In this document: positions 24,497 to 33,338 of the stretch, one piece after another
How the letters are laid out: each line of letters opens with the position of its first letter
How positions within the stretch are numbered: the stretch's first letter is position 1
Assembly (NCBI GenBank): GCA_910576915.1
Contig: CAJTJT010000003.1
Location: 1-64,000 of the forward strand
Direction: 5' to 3'
Origin: an uncultured Elusimicrobiales bacterium
Lineage (GTDB): Bacteria; Elusimicrobiota; Elusimicrobia; Elusimicrobiales; Elusimicrobiaceae
DNA: 64,000 nucleotides
Made by a program: the position numbers and the translations under genes
Notes under the pieces: model-generated
Database searches by the model: none
What the model saw: only the letters and a program-made list of their open reading frames with translations
What the model was told of the DNA's origin: nothing

Positions 24497-25312
24497 ATGC
24501 CCAAAATCGATTTGCATACCCATTCGGACTTTTCGGACGGCACCTGCTCGCCCGAAGAAGTAGTGCACGCGGCCATTAAATCCGGCGCCAATATTTTCGC
24601 GCTGACCGACCACGACACCACAGACGGCGTCCGCCGCGCCGAAGCCGTATGCAAAGAGCACCGCATTTTATTCACTCCCGGGGTTGAAATCAGCACCCGG
24701 GAGCATGACCATTTGCATTTTACCGGGTATAACCTGGATTTAAACAACCCCGAATTCCAAGCGTTTTTGGCGCAAAACCGCGAAAACCGCAAAAACCGCA
24801 TCCGCCAAATCATCCGCCAGCTGCAAGAAGCGGGCGTGCCCATTACGGAAGAGGACGTCTTCAAACGCGCCCCCAACACCGTTTCCCGCGCGCACGTGGC
24901 CGACGCGTTAAAAGAAAACGGCGTGGTGCCATCCCGCCAGGAAGGCTTCCGCCGCTGGCTGGTGCAAGGGCAGCCGGGCTACGTCCCCTCCGCGGGCGTA
25001 ACCGCCGTGGAAGCCATCCGGCACATCAAACGCGCGGGCGGCGTGGCCGTTATCGCGCACCCCGGCATTGTGGCCGAACACTGGAATTTCCCCGCCTGGA
25101 CCGAAGCCGGGCTGGACGGCGTAGAAGTGTTTTATCCCGCCCACACGTTTACCATGAAGCAAGACCTGCTGGCCCTCACCCGCAAATACGGGCTTTTGGC
25201 TACCGCCGGGTCCGACTATCACGGCCCGCGCGCCGGACGGATTACCACCCCCGGAATGCAAATCCCGGAACCTCATTATAATAAGCTGTTACGCAAACTG
25301 TTTAACCGATAA
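24497..25312 (+). CDS. PHP-domain phosphoesterase (RNase AM/YciV-like)
   Basis: 271 aa. PHP motifs: DLHTHSDFSDG at the N-terminus, LTDHDT, PGVEIST, IAHPG and GSDYHGP near the C-terminus, all metal-binding. Related proteins hydrolyse 3',5'-nucleotide bisphosphates and trim short RNA 5' ends. Starts immediately after the NifU-like stop. Confidence 0.9.
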   Translation: MPKIDLHTHSDFSDGTCSPEEVVHAAIKSGANIFALTDHDTTDGVRRAEAVCKEHRILFTPGVEISTREHDHLHFTGYNLDLNNPEFQAFLAQNRENRKNRIRQIIRQLQEAGVPITEEDVFKRAPNTVSRAHVADALKENGVVPSRQEGFRRWLVQGQPGYVPSAGVTAVEAIRHIKRAGGVAVIAHPGIVAEHWNFPAWTEAGLDGVEVFYPAHTFTMKQDLLALTRKYGLLATAGSDYHGPRAGRITTPGMQIPEPHYNKLLRKLFNR

Positions 25313-25315
25313 AAT

Positions 25316-26995
25316 ATGATGTTAAAACCCAAATTACTGACGCTTTTGCAAAACCGCCCCGAAGATTTTACCTCTTCCCGGATTTTGAAAGACTTAAGCG
25401 CGGGGCTGGTTGTGGCCTGCGTCGCGCTGCCGCTGTCCATCGCTTTGGCGATTGCCTCCGGCGTTACGCCCGAAAAAGGGCTGATTACCGCCGTCGTGGC
25501 CGGATTCTTGATTTCGCTGTTGGGCGGATCCCGCGTGCAAATCGGCGGGCCGACGGGGGCGTTTGTCGTCATCGTCTACGGCATTATCGAAAAATTCGGC
25601 GTGGCGGGGCTGCTGACCGCCACCATCATGGCCGGTATTATTTTAATGCTGATGGGCCTTTTTAAATTCGGCGCGTTTATTAAGTTTATCCCCTATCCCG
25701 TTACCACCGGGTTTACAAGCGGTATCGCCGTAGTGCTGTTTTCCACGCAGATTAACGACTTTTTCGGCCTGGGCCTCACCCAGCTGCCCAGCGAATTTTT
25801 CGCCAAGTGGTCCGTCTATTTGCACAGCTTCGGCCAAACCAACTGGATGACGCTGGCCGTCGGCCTGTTAACACTGGCGATTATCATTTTTTGGCCTAAA
25901 AAATGGCGCGTATTCCCGGGTTCGCTGGCCGCGCTTATTATTACCACACTGCTCGTTAAATTCGGCGGCCTGAATGTGGCGACCATCACCTCCACCTTCG
26001 GCCAGGTGGACGGCACGCTTGTAATGCCCCACATGCCGGGTGAAATCAGCCTGGAAGTAGTGCGCAAACTGCTTCCTGCCGCGTTTACGATTGCGTTTTT
26101 GGCCGGGATTGAAAGTTTACTATCCGCCGTGGTGGCGGACGGCATGATCGGCAAGCGGCACCGCTCCAACATGGAGCTCGTCGCCACCGGGGTCGCCAAC
26201 GTGGCCTCCGGCCTGTTCGGCGGTCTGCCCGCCACGGGCGCGATTGCCCGCACCGCCGCCAATATCGAAAACGGCGGCCGCACCCCCATCGCCGGTATGG
26301 CGCATGCGGTGTTTTTGCTTATCATGATGCTGTGCCTGATGAAATACATCGGCCTGATTCCTATGACGTCGCTGGCAGCCATTCTGTTTTTAGTGGCTTA
26401 CCGCATGAGCGACTGGCGTTCCTTTACCGCGCTTTTTAAAGCCCCGGCGAGCGACATCGCCATTTTGCTGACCACGTTCACGCTGACCGTGGTAGAAGAT
26501 TTGGTGGTAGCCATTGAGTTCGGCCTCGTGCTGGCCGCCGTGCTGTTTATGAAACGCATGAGCGACGTGTACCAAATCAAAAATACGGACGACGATTTAT
26601 TCGACGAAGTCCGCCGCAAAGACGATATCGACACCAAAATCATCGCCAAGCACGTCAGCGTGTACGAAATTAACGGGCCGTTCTTCTTCGGCGCGGCCAA
26701 TAAATTCCTGGATTCGCTGGAACACCACAAGGACTGCAAAGTGCTGATTCTGCGTATGCGCAGTGTGCCCGCCATTGACGCGACGGGTTTCCACGCCCTT
26801 GAACGCATTTACGACCGCTGCCAAAAAGACGGCGTACAGCTGATTTTATCCCACGTGCAAAAACACGTACTCAAAACGCTGGATAAATACGGCTTCATCC
26901 AAAAACTGGGCGAAGACCACATCTGCAAAAACATTGACGCTTCGTTAATGCGCGCGGAATCCATCGTCAGCGGACGCCAGCACTTTTTGGAATAG
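25316..26995 (+). CDS. SulP-family anion transporter with STAS domain
   Basis: 559 aa. N-terminal ~420 residues form a polytopic SulP core (LSAGLVVACVALPLSIALAIASG, GGSRVQIGGPTGAFVVIV, GFTSGIAVV). Residues ~450-550 form the cytoplasmic STAS domain (YEINGPFFFGAANKF ... MRSVPAIDATGFHALERI). It would exchange or import sulfate, bicarbonate or a dicarboxylate; the substrate is not visible. It starts 3 nt after the PHP gene. A terminator follows. Confidence 0.94.
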   Translation: MMLKPKLLTLLQNRPEDFTSSRILKDLSAGLVVACVALPLSIALAIASGVTPEKGLITAVVAGFLISLLGGSRVQIGGPTGAFVVIVYGIIEKFGVAGLLTATIMAGIILMLMGLFKFGAFIKFIPYPVTTGFTSGIAVVLFSTQINDFFGLGLTQLPSEFFAKWSVYLHSFGQTNWMTLAVGLLTLAIIIFWPKKWRVFPGSLAALIITTLLVKFGGLNVATITSTFGQVDGTLVMPHMPGEISLEVVRKLLPAAFTIAFLAGIESLLSAVVADGMIGKRHRSNMELVATGVANVASGLFGGLPATGAIARTAANIENGGRTPIAGMAHAVFLLIMMLCLMKYIGLIPMTSLAAILFLVAYRMSDWRSFTALFKAPASDIAILLTTFTLTVVEDLVVAIEFGLVLAAVLFMKRMSDVYQIKNTDDDLFDEVRRKDDIDTKIIAKHVSVYEINGPFFFGAANKFLDSLEHHKDCKVLILRMRSVPAIDATGFHALERIYDRCQKDGVQLILSHVQKHVLKTLDKYGFIQKLGEDHICKNIDASLMRAESIVSGRQHFLE

Positions 26996-27011
26996 TCCGC
27001 CCGATTATTTG

Positions 27012-27043
27012 AACACCCCGGTAAAATTGCCGGGGTGTTTTTT
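27012..27043 (+). terminator. Terminator of nifU-PHP-sulP unit
   Basis: AACACCCCGG/CCGGGGTGTT hairpin with a T run. A second GC-rich hairpin at 27125-27152 (CACCCCGGG/CCCGGGGGG, TTTT) may act as back-up. Confidence 0.85.
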
Positions 27044-27167
27044 ATGCCGCAGGCGGCACATCTAAAAACGCATTGATTCAAATAAAAACCTTTCCTCTGG
27101 CGTAGAGAGGTTTTTATACATGAAACACCCCGGGTTTACGCCCGGGGGGTTTTGCAAGATTTCCATA

Positions 27168-27200
27168 AAAAAGAACTCCCCGTTTTTTGCGGGGAGTTCT
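27168..27200 (-). terminator. Terminator of the 1,222-aa gene
   Basis: AAGAACTCCCCG/CGGGGAGTTCT hairpin followed by TTTTT on the minus strand. Confidence 0.85.
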
Positions 27201-27219
27201 GTATTTAGTTCATTCAAGA

Positions 27220-30200
27220 TTAGTTGGCGGGAGCGGCATTATCCAAATTGCCGGGCGTATTGTTGCCGCCGCGTTTGAACAAGTTTTTCACTTTCTGCCA
27301 CAAGCGGCCGCCTTCGTACTTGGCCACCTGTACCACCGTGGAGTTGGCGAGCATACCGGGCGTTAACGCCACGCTGGCCGCCACCGCGCCGCCGGCAAGC
27401 ATCAAGTCCAGGCCGGAGATACCGGTAACGTTTACCAGCCAGCGCATCGGGAAGGACAACACGGCCGCCACCGGCATGGTGTAGTTGATTAAGAGCGAGA
27501 TTTCGCGTTTGTACTGGGGATACAAACCCGTCATGTATTCGTACATCTGGGAGAAGAAGTTACCCACCCCAAAGCTGGCGATTACCGCACCCGTCATCAG
27601 CTGGGAGATGCTGTCGCCCGCCGTGGCCATCATGGCGGTACCGCCGATGGAGAACGCGGAAGAAAGCGCATACATGCTGCCGCCGCTTAAATAACGGCTG
27701 ATGATGTTGCCCAGAATGCGTCCGCCGGACATCGAGCCGTACAGGGTAAGCGCCGTCAGTGCGTTGGCGAAAGTGCCTTCGCCTACCACTTCGTGCATGG
27801 CAAACGCGAACCCGTTGGATACGCTCAGCTCGTGCATGGTGGCCAACGCCATACCGATAATGCCGGGGGTTAAATGTTCCAGTTTTAAAACGTCCATCAG
27901 CTTCACGTTGCGGTGGCCGAGGGCGTCAAAGGCTTTTTGGAGTTCCTGCCCCGTCTGTTCCGCCAGTTCCGCAGGCATCCCCTGCGCCAGGAGCGATTTT
28001 TGCAGCGCGTCCACCGCTTCGGCTTCGTGCTGCGCGGTTAATTTTTTGCCGTCGCCTTTTTTATTGCGTACTTCCACGGCGGTTAACGAATCAATCATCC
28101 CGTTAAGCTTTTTGGCGAGCGACGTCATTTCTTTGGAAGAGGCCAGCAGGTTTTCAGCCGGCATCGCCGCCATACCGTCAAAGATTTGGGCCAACGATTC
28201 TTTAAATTGGTTTTCCACTACGGCCAAGTTCATGGGGAAAGCGTCTTTATAAGCGGTCTTGCTGAGTTTCCACGCGCTCAGCCCCGCCCACAGGGTGTAA
28301 GGTACGTAGCTGGCGGAAAAGTCCAGCCCCGGGTTCACGCCGAACAGCCATTCGCTGGTTTGGTTGACGAGCCAGGGATAGGCGAGGAAGGCCATCGTCC
28401 CGATGTTTTTAAACATGCTGGCCGTTTGGAAGAGCGCGCCGTCGCGCACGGCGCCTTTTTGGAACTTCGCCACTTCTTTAGCGCGTTTCATCAGGTAAGA
28501 CATATTCGGAACTTCCGTAGCCATACCCGGTTTGACGGCTTTCTTTTTAAAAGAGTCGGTCGGCACGATTTTGCCGCGGTTGGCGCTGATTAAAATGTTC
28601 TGTACAAAGCGGGTGATGTTGGTGCCGGTGGCAATCAACACGCTGGAGAGAATAAACCCGAGGGTTTGCAAATCCGTCATAGAAGCCTCTCCCAGTCCGC
28701 CGTACAGGCCGCTGAATAGAGCAGTTAAACCGCCCGCCACAAAGAAGCCCATCCCCCAGCGGGCCACTACCGCTTCGCCGTAGCGTTTTAAGAGCGGGTG
28801 GACAAAACCCATCATGATGGGCAGCACGTTGTTAATACCGAGCATAATCATGCTGGAAGCGGATTCGCCCAGGTTGGTGCGGGAGCTGAGTTCCGGCGCG
28901 GTCGTTTTACCCAAACCGATTTGGAGGGAAGGAACGGCCATCGTCAAAAGGGAAGTTTTGTTGCTGGTGGAGTGTACCTGCAGCGAGAACGGTTTGCCGT
29001 CCGCCTGCATGATTTTGGTCCAGTATTTGCTGTCTTCTTTCGGAAGGCGGAGGTAATAGTCTTTCAGCAACGTGCGTTTGCCGGAAGTTTCCACAAACCA
29101 CACGCCGCCGTTGGCGTCCGCCAGCAGGTGCCCTTCCGCGCCGGACGGCAGGAGCGAAGCGTCCACCGTCGCCATCATATACGCGGAGGAAGAACCTTCG
29201 TGATAAAGCTGCAGGGTGCGTACCTCGTAGCGGCGGTTGGGGGCTTTTTCCAGCTTAATGCGCAGCGGGCGGGGCATGTTCAGCGCTTTGGCGCCTTCGC
29301 CCAGGCGGAAGAGTTCGCCGTTGGCGTTGGGCATTTCAAAGAAGAAGTGGTCCATTTGGCCCGGAGCCAATTCCAAATTGCGCAGTTCAAAAACATGGTC
29401 TTTGTTCAGCACCACCCGGTTGTATCCGGCGGTTTTAATGGAAGAGTCAATCGCAATATCCACATTTTTTAAGATGCTTTCCACACCGGCTTCGTCTTCC
29501 ACCGTCAATTTAAATCCGTCTTCGGCCACTTCGGCGGGTACGGCGGACGGGCCGGCGTTAATCCAGGAGTCGGTTTCAACCCCGGTGGAAACGCGGCGCG
29601 CTTCGTAAACCGGGCGGACGGTGTTTTCGTGCAGGCCGGGTTCTTCGGGCACGTTTACGCGGGCGGCTTTCTTGCGGCTGAACAACTTGCTCAGGGCGCG
29701 GTAGCCTTTCTGCGCCAGCTTGGCCATTTCAAAAACGGGAAGACCGCAGTACAAAATGCCGGAATTGGAAGAAGAGGAAACAGCAGGTTTATTCCCGCCC
29801 TCGGCGGCACCCTGCGTTTTTACGGCGGCCGGAGCTTCGGCGGAAATCGCCGGGACGGCGCCGGTTAATTCGACGGGAGAAAGTGTTAAATCGGCCGCAG
29901 GCAGCTTAACGTCCGCCAGCGAAGCCGTCAGTTTGGGAGCGGCCACCGCAGCCGGGGCCTGTTCCGGGGCGGCCACGGGTTTGGCGGCGGCCGGGCGGGT
30001 GCCCAGCGCCATCCATTCTTCCGTAGCGGCGCGGCTAAAATCGGCGTTTAAAGCGTTGGATTCCAAACCCTGGCGCAAAAATTCGCGCATGCCGGCGGAC
30101 GGCACCTGTGCCTGCGCGCCGCGGGCGACGGACAGTTCCACCGGAAGGCCGTTCGCTTCGGTATAAGCGGCGAGTTCGCTCCAGAAGAAATTGTCGGAAG

Positions 30201-30861
30201 CGTTGTCTTTGGCCCAGGCGGTTAATTCTTCATACGCGCCCTGGCGGAGCATACCGCGCGCGGTGATGGCGGCGGCGACGTCTTCAAAAGCGGAACCTTT
30301 GGCTTTTTCATAGAAAGCAACCAGTTTTTGCACGTCGGCTTTCGAACCGAACAACCCCAGCGCGGCCGCATCGGCCAACGCGGCGCGGCAGGCGAAAAAA
30401 TCCGCAAACGCGGAGGAGGCGGGGTCTTGCGCGGCGGCTAAAGAGGAGGAGAAGTCTTTGCCGGCGAAAGAAGCGAAAGCCTCGGAAGAGGACGCCAAAT
30501 CCGTGCGGTAGAAGCTGACGGCTTTGCCCAGCTGTTCGGGCAAAACGTGTTTTTCAAGCGTTAAGGTGACAAATTCGTTACGTAAGAGGAGAGCGCGTTC
30601 CGGCAGAGAGGGAACCGTCAAAATGCGGGCGGCCACACCGGCGCGTACGCCGGAGCTCATAAGGGCGCGAATCTGCAGCACCGAAGCCGGGCGCTGAAGC
30701 TGCGCCATGCGCGACACCTGGCTGTGCAGCGACGTGGGCGCCACAGGGCGGGTCAGCCCTTTAATAACGGCGCGCCCGCCGCGGGCAGCCTGCGCAAAAG
30801 ACGGGCTGATGCTGCTGAGCACAATACAAAAGCTGAGTAATAAAGATAATAACGCTCTCAT
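27220..30861 (-). CDS. Giant secreted-head/MFS-like membrane chimera, unknown
   Basis: 1,213 aa from ATG 30861 (GAGGAG 6 nt upstream); the open frame extends 27 nt further. Order: signal peptide (1-23, ending PSFAQA); Ala-rich helical region (~25-370) with proline/alanine linker; a basic patch; a beta-rich extracytoplasmic domain (~440-690, e.g. YNRVVLNKDHVFELRNLELAPG); then a polytopic region (~690-1180) with 10-12 membrane helices that looks like an MFS carrier, interrupted by a long polar loop. No transport motif is certain. It may be translationally coupled to a small ORF upstream. Confidence 0.8.
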   Translation of the reverse strand: MRALLSLLLSFCIVLSSISPSFAQAARGGRAVIKGLTRPVAPTSLHSQVSRMAQLQRPASVLQIRALMSSGVRAGVAARILTVPSLPERALLLRNEFVTLTLEKHVLPEQLGKAVSFYRTDLASSSEAFASFAGKDFSSSLAAAQDPASSAFADFFACRAALADAAALGLFGSKADVQKLVAFYEKAKGSAFEDVAAAITARGMLRQGAYEELTAWAKDNASDNFFWSELAAYTEANGLPVELSVARGAQAQVPSAGMREFLRQGLESNALNADFSRAATEEWMALGTRPAAAKPVAAPEQAPAAVAAPKLTASLADVKLPAADLTLSPVELTGAVPAISAEAPAAVKTQGAAEGGNKPAVSSSSNSGILYCGLPVFEMAKLAQKGYRALSKLFSRKKAARVNVPEEPGLHENTVRPVYEARRVSTGVETDSWINAGPSAVPAEVAEDGFKLTVEDEAGVESILKNVDIAIDSSIKTAGYNRVVLNKDHVFELRNLELAPGQMDHFFFEMPNANGELFRLGEGAKALNMPRPLRIKLEKAPNRRYEVRTLQLYHEGSSSAYMMATVDASLLPSGAEGHLLADANGGVWFVETSGKRTLLKDYYLRLPKEDSKYWTKIMQADGKPFSLQVHSTSNKTSLLTMAVPSLQIGLGKTTAPELSSRTNLGESASSMIMLGINNVLPIMMGFVHPLLKRYGEAVVARWGMGFFVAGGLTALFSGLYGGLGEASMTDLQTLGFILSSVLIATGTNITRFVQNILISANRGKIVPTDSFKKKAVKPGMATEVPNMSYLMKRAKEVAKFQKGAVRDGALFQTASMFKNIGTMAFLAYPWLVNQTSEWLFGVNPGLDFSASYVPYTLWAGLSAWKLSKTAYKDAFPMNLAVVENQFKESLAQIFDGMAAMPAENLLASSKEMTSLAKKLNGMIDSLTAVEVRNKKGDGKKLTAQHEAEAVDALQKSLLAQGMPAELAEQTGQELQKAFDALGHRNVKLMDVLKLEHLTPGIIGMALATMHELSVSNGFAFAMHEVVGEGTFANALTALTLYGSMSGGRILGNIISRYLSGGSMYALSSAFSIGGTAMMATAGDSISQLMTGAVIASFGVGNFFSQMYEYMTGLYPQYKREISLLINYTMPVAAVLSFPMRWLVNVTGISGLDLMLAGGAVAASVALTPGMLANSTVVQVAKYEGGRLWQKVKNLFKRGGNNTPGNLDNAAPAN

Positions 30862-31118
30862 AAAATCTCCTCTATTAAAGTATTGCAAACAAATGCGAAA
30901 AAAAGTAGGGCCAAAAGACCCAGAATATACTGGTTTTTGGCCCTACTGAAAAATGGGACTCTGTTACACTGCAAATAAATACTGCTGGAAATTGGATTGG
31001 ACTGCTGCAAAACTGCCGGGGATACAAAACGGAAAACGGAAATCCGCCCCGCCGTCTGCGGTTTTATCCGCTGGGGCAAGCACCGGCACGCAAGTTGTAA
31101 CGCTTTGGCGCAGTACAT
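30858..31118 (-). CDS. Possible small ORF coupled to the giant gene
   Basis: 86 aa, starting MYCAKALQLACRCLPQ and ending with a predicted membrane helix (LGLLALLFFAFVCNTL). AAGGAG lies 5 nt before the ATG, and its TGA overlaps the ATG of the 1,222-aa gene (ATGA). A promoter-like TTGTCC-18 nt-TAAAAT is 30 nt upstream. It spans a 12-bp inverted repeat. No family recognised; it may be a leader ORF. Confidence 0.35.
   Translation of the reverse strand: MYCAKALQLACRCLPQRIKPQTAGRISVFRFVSPAVLQQSNPISSSIYLQCNRVPFFSRAKNQYILGLLALLFFAFVCNTLIEEIL
30905..30946. repeat. Perfect 12-bp inverted repeat upstream of giant gene
   Basis: GTAGGGCCAAAA (30905-30916) and TTTTGGCCCTAC (30935-30946), with an inner CCAG/CTGG pairing. 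It lies 45-85 nt before the giant gene's start, inside the small ORF. In mRNA it would fold into a long hairpin near the ribosome-binding site. Confidence 0.6.
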
Positions 31119-31147
31119 AAAGGCTCCTTTTATCCGTCTCCACCTTT

Positions 31148-31177
31148 ATTTTAGTAAACTTTTAACCTGCCGGACAA
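31148..31177 (-). promoter_or_regulatory. Putative promoter for small ORF and giant gene
   Basis: Minus strand TTGTCC (31172-31177), 18 nt, TAAAAT (31148-31153), downstream of the coaD terminator. Confidence 0.45.
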
Positions 31178-31183
31178 TGAAAT

Positions 31184-31212
31184 AAAAGGCCCATTTTTTG
31201 CATAGGCCTTTT
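31184..31212 (-). terminator. Terminator of coaD
   Basis: AAAAGGCC/GGCCTTTT hairpin followed by ATTTC on the minus strand. Confidence 0.7.
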
Positions 31213-31248
31213 AGATTAGAAAAGAACTTTTTCACCAATACACGCCGT

Positions 31249-31737
31249 TTATTTGCGGTATTTTTCGCGCATCGCGCGCGCCACGCACGGCGGCACCCAG
31301 CGGGACACATCCGCCCCATACCGCACCGCCTCCCGCACCGCCGAAGAACTGACAAACGTCCATTCCGGCCGGGAGGGCAAAAACACCGTTTCGGCCTGCG
31401 GGCAAAACGCCCGGTTATAATAGGCGTTGGTAAATTCGTGCGGGACGTCCTGCGCGCCGCGCAGGCCGCGTACAATCACGTTATACCCGTGCTCTTTTAA
31501 ATAATCCGCCAGCAGGCCGCCGTCCGCCGAAGCGACGGTAACGCCCGGTTCCGCGGCCAGCGCCTGTTCCGCCAAGGAACACCGTTCTTCCAACGAAAAA
31601 AGCGGGTTTTTGGCCCCGTTGGGAATCACAAGCACCGTCAGCGCGCCGAAAATATCGCGTGCGCGGCGGATAATATCCAAATGACCGTTGGTAATCGGGT
31701 CAAAACTGCCCGTATAAATGGCTTTTTTTGCGTTCAT
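31249..31737 (-). CDS. coaD: Phosphopantetheine adenylyltransferase
   Basis: 162 aa, full length. TGSFDPITNGHLDII carries the nucleotidyltransferase TxGH-type motif; the end of the fold has FVSSSAVREAVRYG. Penultimate step of coenzyme A synthesis. Divergent from dgt, with 48 bp between the starts. Confidence 0.97.
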   Translation of the reverse strand: MNAKKAIYTGSFDPITNGHLDIIRRARDIFGALTVLVIPNGAKNPLFSLEERCSLAEQALAAEPGVTVASADGGLLADYLKEHGYNVIVRGLRGAQDVPHEFTNAYYNRAFCPQAETVFLPSRPEWTFVSSSAVREAVRYGADVSRWVPPCVARAMREKYRK

Positions 31738-31770
31738 GGCGTTTCCTCCCGTGCGGGGCTCTGTATATTA

Positions 31771-31779
31771 TGGTATCAT
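31771..31779 (+). promoter_or_regulatory. Extended -10 promoter of dgt
   Basis: TGGTATCAT, with the hexamer ending 6 nt before ATG 31786. The mRNA would be leaderless. Confidence 0.5.
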
Positions 31780-31785
31780 AATTTT

Positions 31786-32910
31786 ATGATAAAAAACCCG
31801 TTTAGCGAAGAAATCTATCTCCGGCGCACCCATCCGCACAAGCCGGACCTGCGCGACGAATATTTCCGCGACCAAACAAAAATCATTCATTCTCTCCCTT
31901 TCCGGCGGTTAAAACACAAAACGCAGGTGTTTTTCGCCCCCAATAACGACCATATCTGCACCCGCATCGAACACGTGCTGCACGTGGCCACCATCGCCGC
32001 CACCATCTGCCGCGGCCTTAACAAAAGCGGCAAATGGGAACTCAGCGAAGACCTGGCCTACGCCATCGGCCTGGGCCATGATATCGGGCACGCACCCTTC
32101 GGCCACGAGGGCGAACGCGCCATCGACGCCTGCTTAACCCGCCCCAAACGCTTTTTGCATGAACTCAACAGCTACCGCGTGGTAGAACATTTGGCCAACT
32201 ACGGGGAAGGGCTGAATTTAACGTTTGCCGTAAAAGACGGCATTATCTGCCACTGCGGCGAAGACTTCGCCAACAACCAGCTCCGCCCCGCGGAAAAACC
32301 CAATAATTTGGAAAAAATAACCGGGCGCAACCAAATGCCTTCCACCTATGAGGGCTGTATCGTGCGTCTGGCGGACAAAATCGCCTATTTGGGCCGCGAT
32401 ATTGAAGACGCGGTAAAGGCTGACCTGATTACCACGCAGGATATTCCGCAGGCCGTGCGCGAAGAAATCGGCGAGTCCAACGGGGAAATTATCAACACGC
32501 TGACGCTGGACCTTATCAATAACTCCAAGGACCGGGACTGCATCGGTTTTTCCGACGATAAATTCGCCATTATCTCCCAGTTGCGCACCTTTAATTACGA
32601 ACGCATCTACCACAACCAGCAAATGCGCCAGCGCAAGGAAACCATCGATAAATGTATCCGCGATTTGTTTGCGTATTTCCGCCGCCTGTTTGAGCGTTAC
32701 GGGTTTGATTACGACGCGTATACCGCCGAGGGCAAGCAAACGGCCTTTAACTTTGCCAAATACATGCGCTCCATGAAAAAGGTTTACCGCGAGAACCCGG
32801 CCCTAGTGGATGATATCATCGCCGATTATATCGCCGGGATGACCGATTCCTTTGCGCTGGACGTAATGGAAGATGTAATTTTGCCCAACTCCATTAAATT
32901 CTTCAGCTAA
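31786..32910 (+). CDS. dgt: dGTP triphosphohydrolase-like HD protein
   Basis: 374 aa. HD-domain metal motif with His in TRIEHVLHV and HD in GLGHDIGHAPFGHEGE. N-terminal RDQTKIIHSLPFRRLKHKTQVF is typical of deoxyguanosinetriphosphate triphosphohydrolase-like proteins. It hydrolyses dNTPs to the deoxynucleoside and triphosphate. The open frame starts at 31681 inside the coaD promoter region; ATG 31786 gives the canonical N-terminus. Confidence 0.93.
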   Translation: MIKNPFSEEIYLRRTHPHKPDLRDEYFRDQTKIIHSLPFRRLKHKTQVFFAPNNDHICTRIEHVLHVATIAATICRGLNKSGKWELSEDLAYAIGLGHDIGHAPFGHEGERAIDACLTRPKRFLHELNSYRVVEHLANYGEGLNLTFAVKDGIICHCGEDFANNQLRPAEKPNNLEKITGRNQMPSTYEGCIVRLADKIAYLGRDIEDAVKADLITTQDIPQAVREEIGESNGEIINTLTLDLINNSKDRDCIGFSDDKFAIISQLRTFNYERIYHNQQMRQRKETIDKCIRDLFAYFRRLFERYGFDYDAYTAEGKQTAFNFAKYMRSMKKVYRENPALVDDIIADYIAGMTDSFALDVMEDVILPNSIKFFS

Positions 32911-33190
32911 GGCCTTGCAGGCCGGGCATTTCCGGGAAGCAACCTCCGATTAGTGGAGCGACACTGTTCTGGTAAAGTCGCCAGGCCTTGCAGGCCGGGC
33001 GTCCTCAGAGAGTGACTTCTGATTAATGGAGCAATACTGTAAAAGCAAAGTCGCCAAGTAACGCTCAACGGCCTTGCAGGCCGCGCATTTCCGGAGAGTG
33101 ACTTCTGATTAGTGAAGCCACACTGTTTTGGCAAAGTCGCCAGGCCTTGCAGGCCGGGCGTTCCCGGAAAGCGGCTTCCGCGGGCAGGCG
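32911..33190. repeat. Four-unit tandem repeat, ~72 bp per unit
   Basis: Units start at 32911, 32983, 33070 and 33143 with GGCCTTGCAGGCC (itself a hairpin). Each full unit continues with a second stem around GATTAGT (CTCC/GGAG in unit 1, CTTC/GAAG in unit 3) and a block ending AAAGTCGCC. The third interval has about 14 extra bases, and unit 4 is cut short. It begins directly after the dgt stop codon. Similar blocks lie upstream of both pilin genes. Confidence 0.8.
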
Positions 33191-33236
33191 TCTTCTTCTA
33201 ACGGGGCCGCGCAAGGAAACCAAGCAAGATATTTGA

Positions 33237-33273
33237 GAAGCTCTCTTTTACGGGGAGCTTCTTTTTTACGCAT
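33237..33273 (+). terminator. Terminator after dgt repeat
   Basis: GAAGCTC/GAGCTTC hairpin with TTTTTT, placed 330 nt after the dgt stop, so the tandem repeat would lie in dgt's 3' untranslated region. Confidence 0.75.
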
Positions 33274-33286
33274 ATAAACGGGGAAC

Positions 33287-33312
33287 ACCTCCGGAGGGGT
33301 GCCGGAGGTGTG
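33287..33312. other. GC-rich hairpin 3' of ankyrin-like gene
   Basis: CACCTCCGG/CCGGAGGTG around AGGGGTG, with no T run on either strand. Possibly mRNA 3' stabiliser for the minus-strand gene at 33339. Confidence 0.4.
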
Positions 33313-33338
33313 AGGATAAAACGTTCGGTTATTAGTAA

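Noticed and set aside
31681..31785. Upstream extension of dgt to 31681
   Set aside because: It would overlap the coaD start and promoter region; ATG 31786 gives the family N-terminus and sits 6 nt after a -10 box.
32907..33134. 75-aa minus-strand open frame across the tandem repeat
   Set aside because: The peptide is just the repeat translated (NARPARP twice), with no start signal.
32911..33190. CRISPR-like array
   Set aside because: The units are ~72 bp and similar over their whole length, with no unique spacers, and no cas gene is nearby. It is a tandem repeat.
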